Origin: CAZLMF01 sp964560565
GTDB lineage: Bacteria > Bacillota > Clostridia > Oscillospirales > Ruminococcaceae
Length of the DNA stretch: 18,048 nt
Reading direction: 5' to 3'
NCBI GenBank assembly: GCA_964560565.1
Contig: CAZLMF010000033.1
Span: 1 to 18,048 of the forward strand
The first letter of the stretch is position 1. Each line of letters opens with the position of its first letter. Made by a program: the position numbers and the translations under genes. Of this stretch, positions 1 through 6,864 are shown in pieces. The notes under the pieces were generated by a model. That model saw only the letters and a program-made list of their open reading frames with translations, made no database searches and was not told where the DNA came from.

Positions 1-117
1 GAGCATACAATTCAAAATGAAGTTTTCTGTGAAATGCAAAGCAGGGGATGGTATCCAGTAAAACCTGCTGAGCAGCAGATGATTGATCAGACAAAGCAAA
101 AGTTTCAGTCAATATAA
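1..117 (+). CDS. C-terminal fragment of a CotF-like spore coat protein (5' end outside window)
   Basis: An open frame enters from the left edge and runs 38 codons to a TAA at 115-117. The visible tail contains the string GWYPVKPAEQQMIDQT. A Gly-Trp-Tyr-Pro motif close to the C-terminus, followed by a short charged helix, is the usual ending of Coat F domain proteins (ferritin-like helical proteins of the spore coat in Bacillota). A terminator hairpin follows four bases after the stop, so this is the last gene of its transcript. Only the tail is visible, so family assignment rests on that motif alone; another ferritin-like or coat-associated protein remains possible. Confidence 0.6.
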   Translation, partial: EHTIQNEVFCEMQSRGWYPVKPAEQQMIDQTKQKFQSI

Positions 118-120
118 AAG

Positions 121-152
121 CAAGGCCGCCATGTAAGGCGGCTTTGTTTTTT
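121..152 (+). terminator. Intrinsic terminator of the coat-like gene
   Basis: Ten-base-pair stem CAAGGCCGCC (121-130) with GGCGGCTTTG (137-146), one G-T pair, loop ATGTAA, then six T (147-152). Textbook Rho-independent terminator on the plus strand. Confidence 0.9.
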
Positions 153-249
153 AATTACCAAACACCACTACAACTTAAAAAAATACTTACTGATTAAGTA
201 AATCATAACAACAAAAGGGTTTAATAAAATTAATTTATTAATTATTATA

Positions 250-288
250 TTGATTTTTAATGAAGAGTGTGTTATTATAATGTATAAT
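250..288 (+). promoter_or_regulatory. Candidate promoter region of the hydrogenase-chemoreceptor gene
   Basis: Two TATAAT hexamers lie at 276-281 and 283-288 in a very AT-rich stretch, 40-50 bases before the GTG start at 328. No good -35 stands at ideal spacing: TTGATT at 250-255 is 20 bases from the first, and ATGAAG at 260-265 is 17 bases from the second. Two AT-rich inverted repeats lie just upstream (184-200 and 221-241). The -10 is plausible, the -35 uncertain. Confidence 0.35.
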
Positions 289-327
289 TATGTCGGAATA
301 TAGATTTTCATAAGGGGGGAATGTATA

Positions 328-2256
328 GTGGGTAGTATTGTTATTGATAAAGAAAAGTGTGTAGGTTGCAATTCCTGTATTAGGGCATGCCCCGCGCATG
401 AAGCTAACATAGCAAGAGTTCTAGACGATGAAAGCGTCGTAATTGAAATTAACGACGAAAAGTGCATTAAATGCGGTGAATGCATAAAGGTTTGCAGTCA
501 TGATGCTAGAAAATACAATGATGACACAGCGCAATTCTTAAATGACTTGAGCGGTGGCAAGGAAATCTCAATTATAGTTGCGCCGGCAATAAAAGCGGCG
601 TTCGACGGTTATTGGCGTCATGTTTTGCAGTGGTTAAAGGATCGGGGAGTAAAAGCGATATACGACGTATCCCTTGGCGCAGATATTTGCACTTGGGCGC
701 ATTTAGAACTTGTTAAAAAGAACAAAGGTGCAAAGCTGATTTCACAACCCTGTGCTGCAATCACCAATTTTGTGCTTAAATATCATCCAGAGCTTTTAGA
801 GAACCTTTCGCCTGTTCACAGCCCTATGCTTTGCACTGTGGCATACATGAAGAAATATAAAGATGTTTCGGATAAAATTGCCGCATTATCGCCTTGCATT
901 GCTAAGAAAGACGAGTTTGAGCAGACAGGACTTGTTGAGTACAATGTCACCTTCGATAAACTGAGGGAGTATTTCAAGGAAAACGGAATAAATCTATCCG
1001 CTAAGAAAAATGAACATAGTCCATTTGAATTTGATGAGATGCAGGGACTTGACGGCTCATTTTATCCACTTCCAGGCGGTCTCAAGGAGAATTTACTGCT
1101 TCACGAAAGCGGATTGAATGTTAAAACCTCCGAGGGCGTACATAAGGTGTATGATGATTTAACCGAATATGCTAAGCAGAGTGAAGAAAACCTCCCTGAC
1201 GTTTACGACGTGCTATCCTGCGAGTATGGTTGCGTTAGCGGCCCAGGTGTTGGCACAAAACATAGCTCATTTGAGCTTGAGAAGATTATGCATGATGTGA
1301 AATTGTACACTCAAAAAAAGCGAGCAAAGCAGACTAAATTAGGTGCTGACAAACAGTTTAAAAAGTTTTCAAAAAAGCTTCATTTGGAAGATTTCCTAAG
1401 AGAATATAAGCCCGAAAATATCCGTTTAGTTGAGCCGACAATGGATGAGCTTGAAGAAGTGTTTAATTCCATGGGTAAAACCAACGAGGTTAGGAGACAC
1501 TTTGACTGCCACGCTTGCGGTTTCGCATCTTGTACAGAAATGGCATCTGCAATCTTTAAGGGAAATAACATTCCTGAAAACTGTATGCAATACGCAAAGG
1601 GAACTATCGTTGAAAAAAACGAAGGCTTGGCTGAGCTTAACAATGAAATTCTACTGTTGACCGAACAGCTTCAAGCGGTTTCTGAATCCCTTGCAGACAA
1701 CATTTCAAATGTAACAGCTGATGTTGATAATATTGACTCACTAAATCAAAGCAACAATACAGATATGAACACTTTATCCGATAATGTTTCCGAGCTTAAC
1801 AATCTTACAACTGAAATAGTCGGTGCAATGCAAAAGATAAATGATGGCATCTCAAACTACAACATAATGACAAATGACGTCAACACCATAGGCAGGCAGA
1901 TTAACCTCCTTGCTATTAACGCAAGCATTGAGGCTGCAAGAGCAGGGGAGGCAGGAAAAGGCTTTGGCGTTGTAGCAGACGAGGTAAGAACACTCGCTGT
2001 GAACTCTCAGCGCTCAGTGCAAAGAGCTGACTCAAACAACAATGAAATTCAAGATGCTATTACAAATGTTAATGCGCTCATAAGCTCAATACATTCAGCA
2101 AATGATTATCTATCTGTAATGGTCGCAAAAATGAAGGAAAACATTGAAAAAACCAGCACAAGCGGCAAATCGATTACATACGCAATGGGTGATATTGCTG
2201 GTATTTCTGAAGAGGTTAACGCACTTATAACTCAAGCAAATGCAAAAATGGTTTAA
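328..2256 (+). CDS. Soluble [FeFe]-hydrogenase-like sensor fused to a methyl-accepting chemotaxis domain
   Basis: Predicted cytoplasmic redox or hydrogen sensor passing a signal to the CheA/CheW chemotaxis machinery. Domains in order (642 residues): two [4Fe-4S] ferredoxin motifs (C11/C14/C17/C21 and C46/C49/C52/C56); an [FeFe]-hydrogenase large-subunit domain, about 80-330, with H-cluster motif equivalents SQPCAAI (139-145), SPCIAKKDE (188-196) and CEYGCVSGPG (298-307); a four-cysteine Fe-S domain (C394, C397, C402, C419); then a long helical region with the conserved chemoreceptor tip INLLAINASIEAARAGEAGK (525-544). There is no transmembrane segment, HAMP domain or signal peptide. Start is GTG at 328, seven bases after AAGGGGGGA; an ATG at 321 hits a stop after four codons. 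The Pro at 141 seems to replace the proton-shuttle cysteine of catalytic hydrogenases, as expected of sensory (group C/D) types; that alignment is my inference. Domain calls are secure; the signal sensed is not known. Confidence 0.93.
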   Translation: MGSIVIDKEKCVGCNSCIRACPAHEANIARVLDDESVVIEINDEKCIKCGECIKVCSHDARKYNDDTAQFLNDLSGGKEISIIVAPAIKAAFDGYWRHVLQWLKDRGVKAIYDVSLGADICTWAHLELVKKNKGAKLISQPCAAITNFVLKYHPELLENLSPVHSPMLCTVAYMKKYKDVSDKIAALSPCIAKKDEFEQTGLVEYNVTFDKLREYFKENGINLSAKKNEHSPFEFDEMQGLDGSFYPLPGGLKENLLLHESGLNVKTSEGVHKVYDDLTEYAKQSEENLPDVYDVLSCEYGCVSGPGVGTKHSSFELEKIMHDVKLYTQKKRAKQTKLGADKQFKKFSKKLHLEDFLREYKPENIRLVEPTMDELEEVFNSMGKTNEVRRHFDCHACGFASCTEMASAIFKGNNIPENCMQYAKGTIVEKNEGLAELNNEILLLTEQLQAVSESLADNISNVTADVDNIDSLNQSNNTDMNTLSDNVSELNNLTTEIVGAMQKINDGISNYNIMTNDVNTIGRQINLLAINASIEAARAGEAGKGFGVVADEVRTLAVNSQRSVQRADSNNNEIQDAITNVNALISSIHSANDYLSVMVAKMKENIEKTSTSGKSITYAMGDIAGISEEVNALITQANAKMV

Positions 2257-2264
2257 AATACAGA

Positions 2265-2292
2265 AATGTCCGTCACATTTGTGACGGACATT
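2265..2292. terminator. Bidirectional terminator-like hairpin between convergent genes
   Basis: A perfect 13-bp stem AATGTCCGTCACA (2265-2277) / TGTGACGGACATT (2280-2292) with a two-base loop. It sits between the stops of the plus-strand sensor gene (2256) and the minus-strand mreB-type gene (2312). The flanks are AT-rich rather than clean T runs, so terminator function in each direction is inferred mainly from stem quality and position. Confidence 0.7.
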
Positions 2293-2311
2293 ATTATATT
2301 AATAATTTGTT

Positions 2312-3328
2312 TTAATGATTATACATGGATATAGCCTCAAAACCATCAAGCAATGTACTGATTTTTTTAAAAGCAAGACCTGTCCCTCTAGCGACGCAAT
2401 AAAGGGGATCCTTCGCTATAACGCATGGAGCGTTGGTAGTGTCAGATATAAGCTGCGCGAGCCCCTTTAGCAGCGCACCTCCACCTGTGAGATGGATTCC
2501 ATTGGTGATAATATCGCTGATAAGCTCTGGAGGAGTGACTTCAAAAACCTCTTTTATGGCAGCAAGAATTTGGTTGACAGGATTCATTACCGCTCGATAA
2601 ACATCAAGATTCGTGATTTCTACTTGTCTTGGCATTCCCTCTAAAACGTGTCGGCCTTTAACCAGCATACTCTTTGAGCCGTCAGGCCGATAAACATTAG
2701 CAAGCTCAATTTTTGTCTGCTCAGCGGTTTTTGAACCGATTTGGATTTTGTAGGTGTTTAGCATGTACTGAGTAATAGCCTCGTCAAGCTTATTGCCTGC
2801 AACCTTAATGGATTTGCTCTTTACAATGCCATTCATGGAGATAACAGCAACATCAGTTGTGCCGCCCCCGATGTCAACTATCATATTACCATCGGGCTTT
2901 GAAATATCAACACCTGCTCCAATCATTGCCGCAATAGGCTCTTGAATAAGATAAACCTTGCGAGCACCTGCTTTAAGGGCGGCGTCGATTACAGCTCTTG
3001 ATTCCACCTCAGTAATAAAGCTTGGAACGCATAAAATGACGCGTGGCTTAATAAGAAATCTGCCGCTTACCTTGCGTAAAAATTCTTTTATCATGCTTTC
3101 TGTCATGGAATTATCAGAAACGACTCCATTCTCAAGTGGTCTAATTGCGGAAATATATTCTGGAGTGCGCCCAATCATTTTGAAAGCATCATCGCCAACA
3201 GCGATAACCTGCTTAGTTTTGCTATTGTATGCCACAACTGATGGTTCGTTAAGGACAATACCCTTGCCATCTATGTATACAATTATGTTAGCAGTGCCTA
3301 AATCAATACCTAAATCAATAGCTGACAT
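2312..3328 (-). CDS. mreB: MreB/Mbl-family actin-like cell-shape protein
   Basis: A bacterial actin that polymerises under the membrane and directs lateral wall synthesis. The 338 residues match the family length. Visible actin-fold motifs: GIDLGTAN (7-14, phosphate 1), the QEPIAA block with E130 (catalytic region), VDIGGGTTDV (151-160, phosphate 2) and LTGGGALLKG (270-279, adenosine pocket). The frame is open 28 codons further upstream, but a consensus promoter (3384-3412) lies inside that extension, so ATG 3328 is preferred. Its GGAGGTG stands at 3341-3347, a rather long spacing. The gene stands alone, without mreC or mreD, which suggests a secondary paralogue (mbl or mreBH type) rather than the mreBCD gene; family is certain, paralogue is not. 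Confidence 0.92.
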   Translation of the reverse strand: MSAIDLGIDLGTANIIVYIDGKGIVLNEPSVVAYNSKTKQVIAVGDDAFKMIGRTPEYISAIRPLENGVVSDNSMTESMIKEFLRKVSGRFLIKPRVILCVPSFITEVESRAVIDAALKAGARKVYLIQEPIAAMIGAGVDISKPDGNMIVDIGGGTTDVAVISMNGIVKSKSIKVAGNKLDEAITQYMLNTYKIQIGSKTAEQTKIELANVYRPDGSKSMLVKGRHVLEGMPRQVEITNLDVYRAVMNPVNQILAAIKEVFEVTPPELISDIITNGIHLTGGGALLKGLAQLISDTTNAPCVIAKDPLYCVARGTGLAFKKISTLLDGFEAISMYNH

Positions 3329-3383
3329 TATTTCAAGGAACACCTCCTGTATAAGTGTAAAAGTATAAGATAATATCTGATTT

Positions 3384-3412
3384 ATTATAGCACGCTGTGG
3401 ATGTTTATGCAA
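3384..3412 (-). promoter_or_regulatory. Sigma-A-type promoter of the mreB-family gene
   Basis: On the minus strand, TTGCAT (3412-3407), a 17-base spacer, then TATAAT (3389-3384). Transcription should begin near 3377, giving a leader of about 50 bases before ATG 3328. Position also fixes the start codon choice. Confidence 0.8.
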
Positions 3413-3581
3413 GAAAATATTGCATTTTACATCATGTTAGGAAATAAGCTTTTGATAAGCTGAATAAATTCATATTATGTGAAAAGACTTATAGTTAATG
3501 ATGGCAGTACAGGTTTTTTAGTAATCACTAGATTGCCAAAGTAAAAGCGAACAAACTTAGTCAATGTTTACAAAATGCTTA
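3413..3581. other. Intergenic stretch between divergent mreB-type and GH74 genes
   Basis: No convincing gene here. It holds only AT-rich sequence, a weak TTGATA/TATTAT promoter-like pair with a 15-base spacer (3452-3478), and a 10-base copy (3517-3526) of the sequence found at the GH74 operator. Confidence 0.5.
3517..3536 (+). promoter_or_regulatory. Possible auxiliary operator upstream of the GH74 gene
   Basis: TTTAGTAATC at 3517-3526 is repeated exactly at 3620-3629, where it forms half of a perfect palindrome. Here GTAATC is followed, after ACTA, by GATTGC (one mismatch to GATTAC), so the site is an imperfect, wider-spaced copy 103 bases upstream. It could support repressor looping, or be a chance repeat in AT-rich DNA. 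Confidence 0.3.
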
Positions 3582-3601
3582 TATCTATCAAAAAGCTTTT
3601 A

Positions 3602-3610
3602 TGCTAGAAT
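3602..3610 (+). promoter_or_regulatory. Extended -10 promoter of the GH74 gene
   Basis: TGCTAGAAT at 3602-3610 fits the extended -10 pattern TGnTATAAT with one mismatch. The -35 region is poor (TATCTA at 3582-3587), as often seen for extended -10 promoters under activator or repressor control. The start of transcription would be near 3617, just ahead of the palindrome at 3624-3635. Confidence 0.5.
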
Positions 3611-3623
3611 ATATAAAGCTTTA

Positions 3624-3635
3624 GTAATCGATTAC
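3624..3635. promoter_or_regulatory. Palindromic LacI-type operator
   Basis: GTAATCGATTAC is a perfect 12-bp palindrome with central CG, the shape of operators bound by LacI-family sugar repressors. It lies just downstream of the predicted transcription start, where binding would block initiation. No LacI-type gene is in this window, so the regulator would act from elsewhere. Confidence 0.6.
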
Positions 3636-3654
3636 GCAACGGAGGTAAAACTAA

Positions 3655-5988
3655 ATGTCGCAACATAAAAACATACTTTATACCTACAAAAACTGCCCTA
3701 TACCTGGAGGGGGCTTTGTAACAGGCTTTGTATTTCACCCAAAACAGAAAAACATTCTCTATGCTCGTACAGATATTGGCGGAACTTACAGATATGATTT
3801 TGAAAATAAGCGTTGGCAATCTCTTATAGACCATGTAACTGCAAAGGATTTATCCGAATGCTATCCCTTATCGATAGCTTTATGCGAGAGCAAGCCAAAT
3901 GACCTCTATATTGCCTGCGGCAACGGCAAGGAGGGCAAGCTTTGCGTTTCTCATGATAGAGGGGAAAGCTTTAAGTACTATGATATTCCCGCAGGTATCC
4001 ACGGGAACTCCCCAGGCAGGGGCACGGGAGAGCGACTGCAAGTCACATCCGATGAGCGCATATATTTCGGCTCGCAAACGCAAGGGTTGCTGCGCTCAAA
4101 TGACGGCGGAGCAAGCTGGGAAAGCATAATAGTATGCGAAAGTGACTCAAGTAACGAAACTAACATCGCCTTTGTATGGCTACACCCAAGCAATCCGAAT
4201 ATAATCGTGGTGGCTACTTCCGGGCAAGATAACAGCACAGCTGAGCATGTCCGAGGGCCAAGCCTTTACATCTCCACAGATGCAGGGGCAAGCTTTAAAG
4301 TCATGCAAGGGCAACCCACCCCCGTAGATGAGGGAGCAGGGAACTATAGCGGATATGTGGGACAGCGTGCAAGCTTTGACGGCAAGCACTTGTACATCAC
4401 TCTTTCATCAGCAGGTGCAAGGCGCAGGTTTGGCGGTTGGTCGAGCTATGCATGTGATAGTGGCAATGTTCATGATGGCGCAATTTTACGCTACACACTA
4501 AACGAAAACGGCGTAACCGAAGTCAAGGATATATCACCAACAGCCCTCAGAAAGTCAATGAACCCTAATCATAAACTGGGTTTTGGCATAGGAGGAATTT
4601 GCGCTGACTTAAATCGGGCAGGAGTGGTGATTTGCAGCACACAGGGCAGCCATAAGGGCGAATATGTGCTTTACTCAAAGGATTACGGCGAAAGCTGGAA
4701 GCCGATTCTGCATGGTCTTGATGTGGGTAAAATGCACTTTACCGTGCCTTATATGAAGCCTGAATATAATGGGAATGACTTGCTTATCCACTGGATGAGT
4801 GATATAAAAATTGACCCCTTTTGCAGTGATAGAGCGCTTTTCAACACAGGCACAGGCATATTTATGACTGAAAACCTTGCACAAGCCGACACCGTTGAAG
4901 TCGAATGGTCGCCGCAAAGTAGTGGAGTTGAGGAAACAGTCCATCTCAATGTTTATAGCCCTCCCGAGGGCGATGTACGCTTAATTGACATTGTTGGCGA
5001 CTTGGGTGCATTTGCTTTTAGTGACTTAGATAACCCCTGCGAAAACTCCTTTGCCGATAAAGTAGGCAATCGCTATATTACCTGCATGAATGCAGACTTC
5101 CCCGATCAAAGCTCGAATATCGTGGTGGTAACCCCTCGTGGAAACTGGACAGGTAAAACCACAGGCGGTGTCATCATATCCGATGACCAGTGCAAAAGCT
5201 TTACACTTCTAAAGCACCCCTTTGGTTTAACTGACGAAATTGACAAGCTATTAAGCCAGATTATACAACCAAACACCAATTCAGGTTGGGTGGCAATAAC
5301 AGCCGACGCAAGCACGATAGTATGGTCAATTGCTAACATTAGGCGGATTCCCATAACCGCAGTAGTGCATACCCATGACCGTGGGGAAAGCTGGGCGGTG
5401 TCAAAGGTATATGACCTTGATAACAAGCTTATTACCGATAGCGAAAAGTCCATGAAGGTTATGTCCGACCGAGTAAATCGAAATATTTTCTATGGCTTTG
5501 GTGAGAATGCTCAGCTATATGTTAGCACCGACAAAGGCGAAACCTTTCATCAGCGCAAATCACCCTTACAGCTTGATGGTGTGGATTTAGCAGGCATTGA
5601 TGGTGCAAACAGGGTAGAAGTCCGCTGTGAAAGCGGCAAGCAGGGCGTAATATGGCTTGCAGCAGGCTCATTGTGGCGCATAGAATACAATGTAGAGTCA
5701 GATGTCTTTACAGCTGATAAAATAAGCGGCGAGAATGACATTATTCGCTGTCAGGGCATGGGCAAGAATGCCCCCGATAGCGAGTATAAAACCCTTTATG
5801 TAAGTGGGACGATAAAGGATGAATATGGCTTTTTCCGCTCCCATGATGATGGCAAAAGTTGGGAGAGGATTAACTCCGATAAGCAAATGTATGGTGCCAT
5901 AAGCAGTATATGTGGTGATCCAAGAACATACGGAAGAATATATATTGCCACAGGCTCAAGGGGAGTGCTATACGGACAGCCTAAATAA
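3655..5988 (+). CDS. GH74-family xyloglucanase-like glycoside hydrolase, cytoplasmic form
   Basis: Predicted to cleave the beta-1,4-glucan backbone of xyloglucan or its oligosaccharides. The 777 residues open with the GH74 signature GGGFVTGFVFHP...YARTDIGGTYR (18-45); D40 in ARTDIGG matches the catalytic base region. VEETVHLNVYSPPEGD and GDLGAFAFSDLD (425-459) match the block holding the second catalytic Asp. Eight Asp-box repeats of the SxDxGxSW type start at about residues 99, 148, 207, 341, 509 (degenerate), 573, 624 and 729, giving the expected two seven-bladed propellers. No signal peptide, dockerin or carbohydrate-binding module is visible, so it should act inside the cell on imported oligosaccharides. 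GGAGG stands nine bases before ATG 3655. The unit is monocistronic with a terminator right behind. Family is secure; exact substrate is inferred. Confidence 0.88.
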   Translation: MSQHKNILYTYKNCPIPGGGFVTGFVFHPKQKNILYARTDIGGTYRYDFENKRWQSLIDHVTAKDLSECYPLSIALCESKPNDLYIACGNGKEGKLCVSHDRGESFKYYDIPAGIHGNSPGRGTGERLQVTSDERIYFGSQTQGLLRSNDGGASWESIIVCESDSSNETNIAFVWLHPSNPNIIVVATSGQDNSTAEHVRGPSLYISTDAGASFKVMQGQPTPVDEGAGNYSGYVGQRASFDGKHLYITLSSAGARRRFGGWSSYACDSGNVHDGAILRYTLNENGVTEVKDISPTALRKSMNPNHKLGFGIGGICADLNRAGVVICSTQGSHKGEYVLYSKDYGESWKPILHGLDVGKMHFTVPYMKPEYNGNDLLIHWMSDIKIDPFCSDRALFNTGTGIFMTENLAQADTVEVEWSPQSSGVEETVHLNVYSPPEGDVRLIDIVGDLGAFAFSDLDNPCENSFADKVGNRYITCMNADFPDQSSNIVVVTPRGNWTGKTTGGVIISDDQCKSFTLLKHPFGLTDEIDKLLSQIIQPNTNSGWVAITADASTIVWSIANIRRIPITAVVHTHDRGESWAVSKVYDLDNKLITDSEKSMKVMSDRVNRNIFYGFGENAQLYVSTDKGETFHQRKSPLQLDGVDLAGIDGANRVEVRCESGKQGVIWLAAGSLWRIEYNVESDVFTADKISGENDIIRCQGMGKNAPDSEYKTLYVSGTIKDEYGFFRSHDDGKSWERINSDKQMYGAISSICGDPRTYGRIYIATGSRGVLYGQPK

Positions 5989-5991
5989 CAT

Positions 5992-6023
5992 AAGACCGTT
6001 GCCAAAAGGCAACGGTCTTTTAA
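5992..6023. terminator. Bidirectional intrinsic terminator between GH74 and yebC
   Basis: Perfect 12-bp stem AAGACCGTTGCC (5992-6003) / GGCAACGGTCTT (6008-6019) with loop AAAA and a short T tail. It starts four bases after the GH74 stop and also lies downstream of yebC on the other strand. Confidence 0.85.
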
Positions 6024-6045
6024 GTATTAGTGCTACTTACGCAAG

Positions 6046-6789
6046 CTATTCATCGTCTGAACTGCTAACATTTTCCCAGTTATGCCATACGTTTTGCACG
6101 TCGTCATTGTCTTCAAGTGCATCAAGCAAGCGATTCATCTTAATTATCGTATCTTCATCGTCAAGGTTCACATAAGTACTTGGTATTTGCTCTGATTGAG
6201 CAGATAGCAGGGAATAGCCCTTTGCCTCAAATAGCTCACGAATAGCGGAAACCTGTGTAGGATCAGTGGTCACCTCAACAGTATCGTCCTCAAAGCTGAA
6301 GTCAGAAGCGCCAACCTCAACGCAGTCCTCCATTACCTTATCCTCGTCAAGCTTATTGTTGTCAAGGATTATTATTCCCTTGAGCTCAAACATAAAGGCA
6401 ACGCAACCCGTTGTGCCCATATTGCCGCCATGCTTATCGAAATAATGGCGTATATCGCCGGCGGTGCGGTTGCGGTTATCGGTAAGGCACTCAACAATGA
6501 CAGCGACACCATTAGGCCCGTAGCCCTCATATACCACTGTTTCAAAGTTGTTGCGTTCGGTATCGCCTGCCGCCTTTTTGATAACACGGTCGATATTTTC
6601 GTTAGGCACGTTATTTGACTTTGCCTTAGCGATAAGGTCACGTAAGCGTGAATTATTGACAGGATCAGGCCCACCCTCCTTAACGCATACGATTATTTCG
6701 CGCCCTATTTTCGTGAAAACCTTTGCCCTTTGAGCGTCGGTTTTACCTTTCTTACGCTTTATTGTACTCCATTTTGAATGACCGGACAT
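6046..6789 (-). CDS. yebC: YebC/PmpR family protein (DUF28)
   Basis: The 247-residue protein opens with the family hallmark MSGHSKWSTIKRKKGKTDAQ and keeps the conserved blocks NNVPNENIDRVIKKA (59-73), YEGYGPNGVAVIVE (87-100) and TDNRNRTAGDIRH (103-115). Family members are three-domain cytoplasmic proteins described as DNA-binding regulators; more recent work also implicates them in helping ribosomes through difficult proline-rich stretches. The acidic C-terminus (SSSDDE) is usual. GGAGAG stands six bases before ATG 6789. It follows pyrB on the same strand but has its own promoter at the end of pyrB, so co-transcription is possible but not required. Family secure, local role unknown. Confidence 0.95.
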   Translation of the reverse strand: MSGHSKWSTIKRKKGKTDAQRAKVFTKIGREIIVCVKEGGPDPVNNSRLRDLIAKAKSNNVPNENIDRVIKKAAGDTERNNFETVVYEGYGPNGVAVIVECLTDNRNRTAGDIRHYFDKHGGNMGTTGCVAFMFELKGIIILDNNKLDEDKVMEDCVEVGASDFSFEDDTVEVTTDPTQVSAIRELFEAKGYSLLSAQSEQIPSTYVNLDDEDTIIKMNRLLDALEDNDDVQNVWHNWENVSSSDDE

Positions 6790-6828
6790 AAAACTCTCTC
6801 CATTTCTTTGCTATATATTTTCTTTAGA

Positions 6829-6850
6829 CCTGCTATTAATATTAAGCAGG
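6829..6850. repeat. Inverted repeat over the yebC promoter
   Basis: CCTGCT (6829-6834) and AGCAGG (6845-6850) flank an AT-rich, nearly symmetrical core. The repeat covers the -10 and half the spacer of the yebC promoter. It follows the pyrB stop on the minus strand but lacks a T tail, so an operator seems more likely than a terminator. Confidence 0.4.
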
Positions 6851-6864
6851 GAATTACCTGTCAA
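6836..6864 (-). promoter_or_regulatory. Promoter of yebC inside the 3' end of pyrB
   Basis: On the minus strand, perfect TTGACA (6864-6859), 17-base spacer, TATTAA (6841-6836). The -35 overlaps the last codons of pyrB. Expected transcription start is about 6829, a 40-base leader before yebC. Confidence 0.6.

Noticed and set aside
2958..3368. Open frame antisense to the mreB-family gene
   Set aside because: No ribosome binding site or recognisable protein; a shadow of a strongly conserved gene.
3329..3412. In-frame N-terminal extension of the mreB-family gene
   Set aside because: The extension contains the gene's own -10 and -35 boxes, and the added residues do not resemble MreB N-termini.
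5106..5453. Open frame antisense to the GH74 gene
   Set aside because: Shadow of the coding frame with no recognisable motif.
3655..5988. Sialidase identity suggested by the Asp-box repeats
   Set aside because: The ARTDIGG and GDLGAF blocks and overall length match GH74; the arginine triad layout of sialidases is not apparent.
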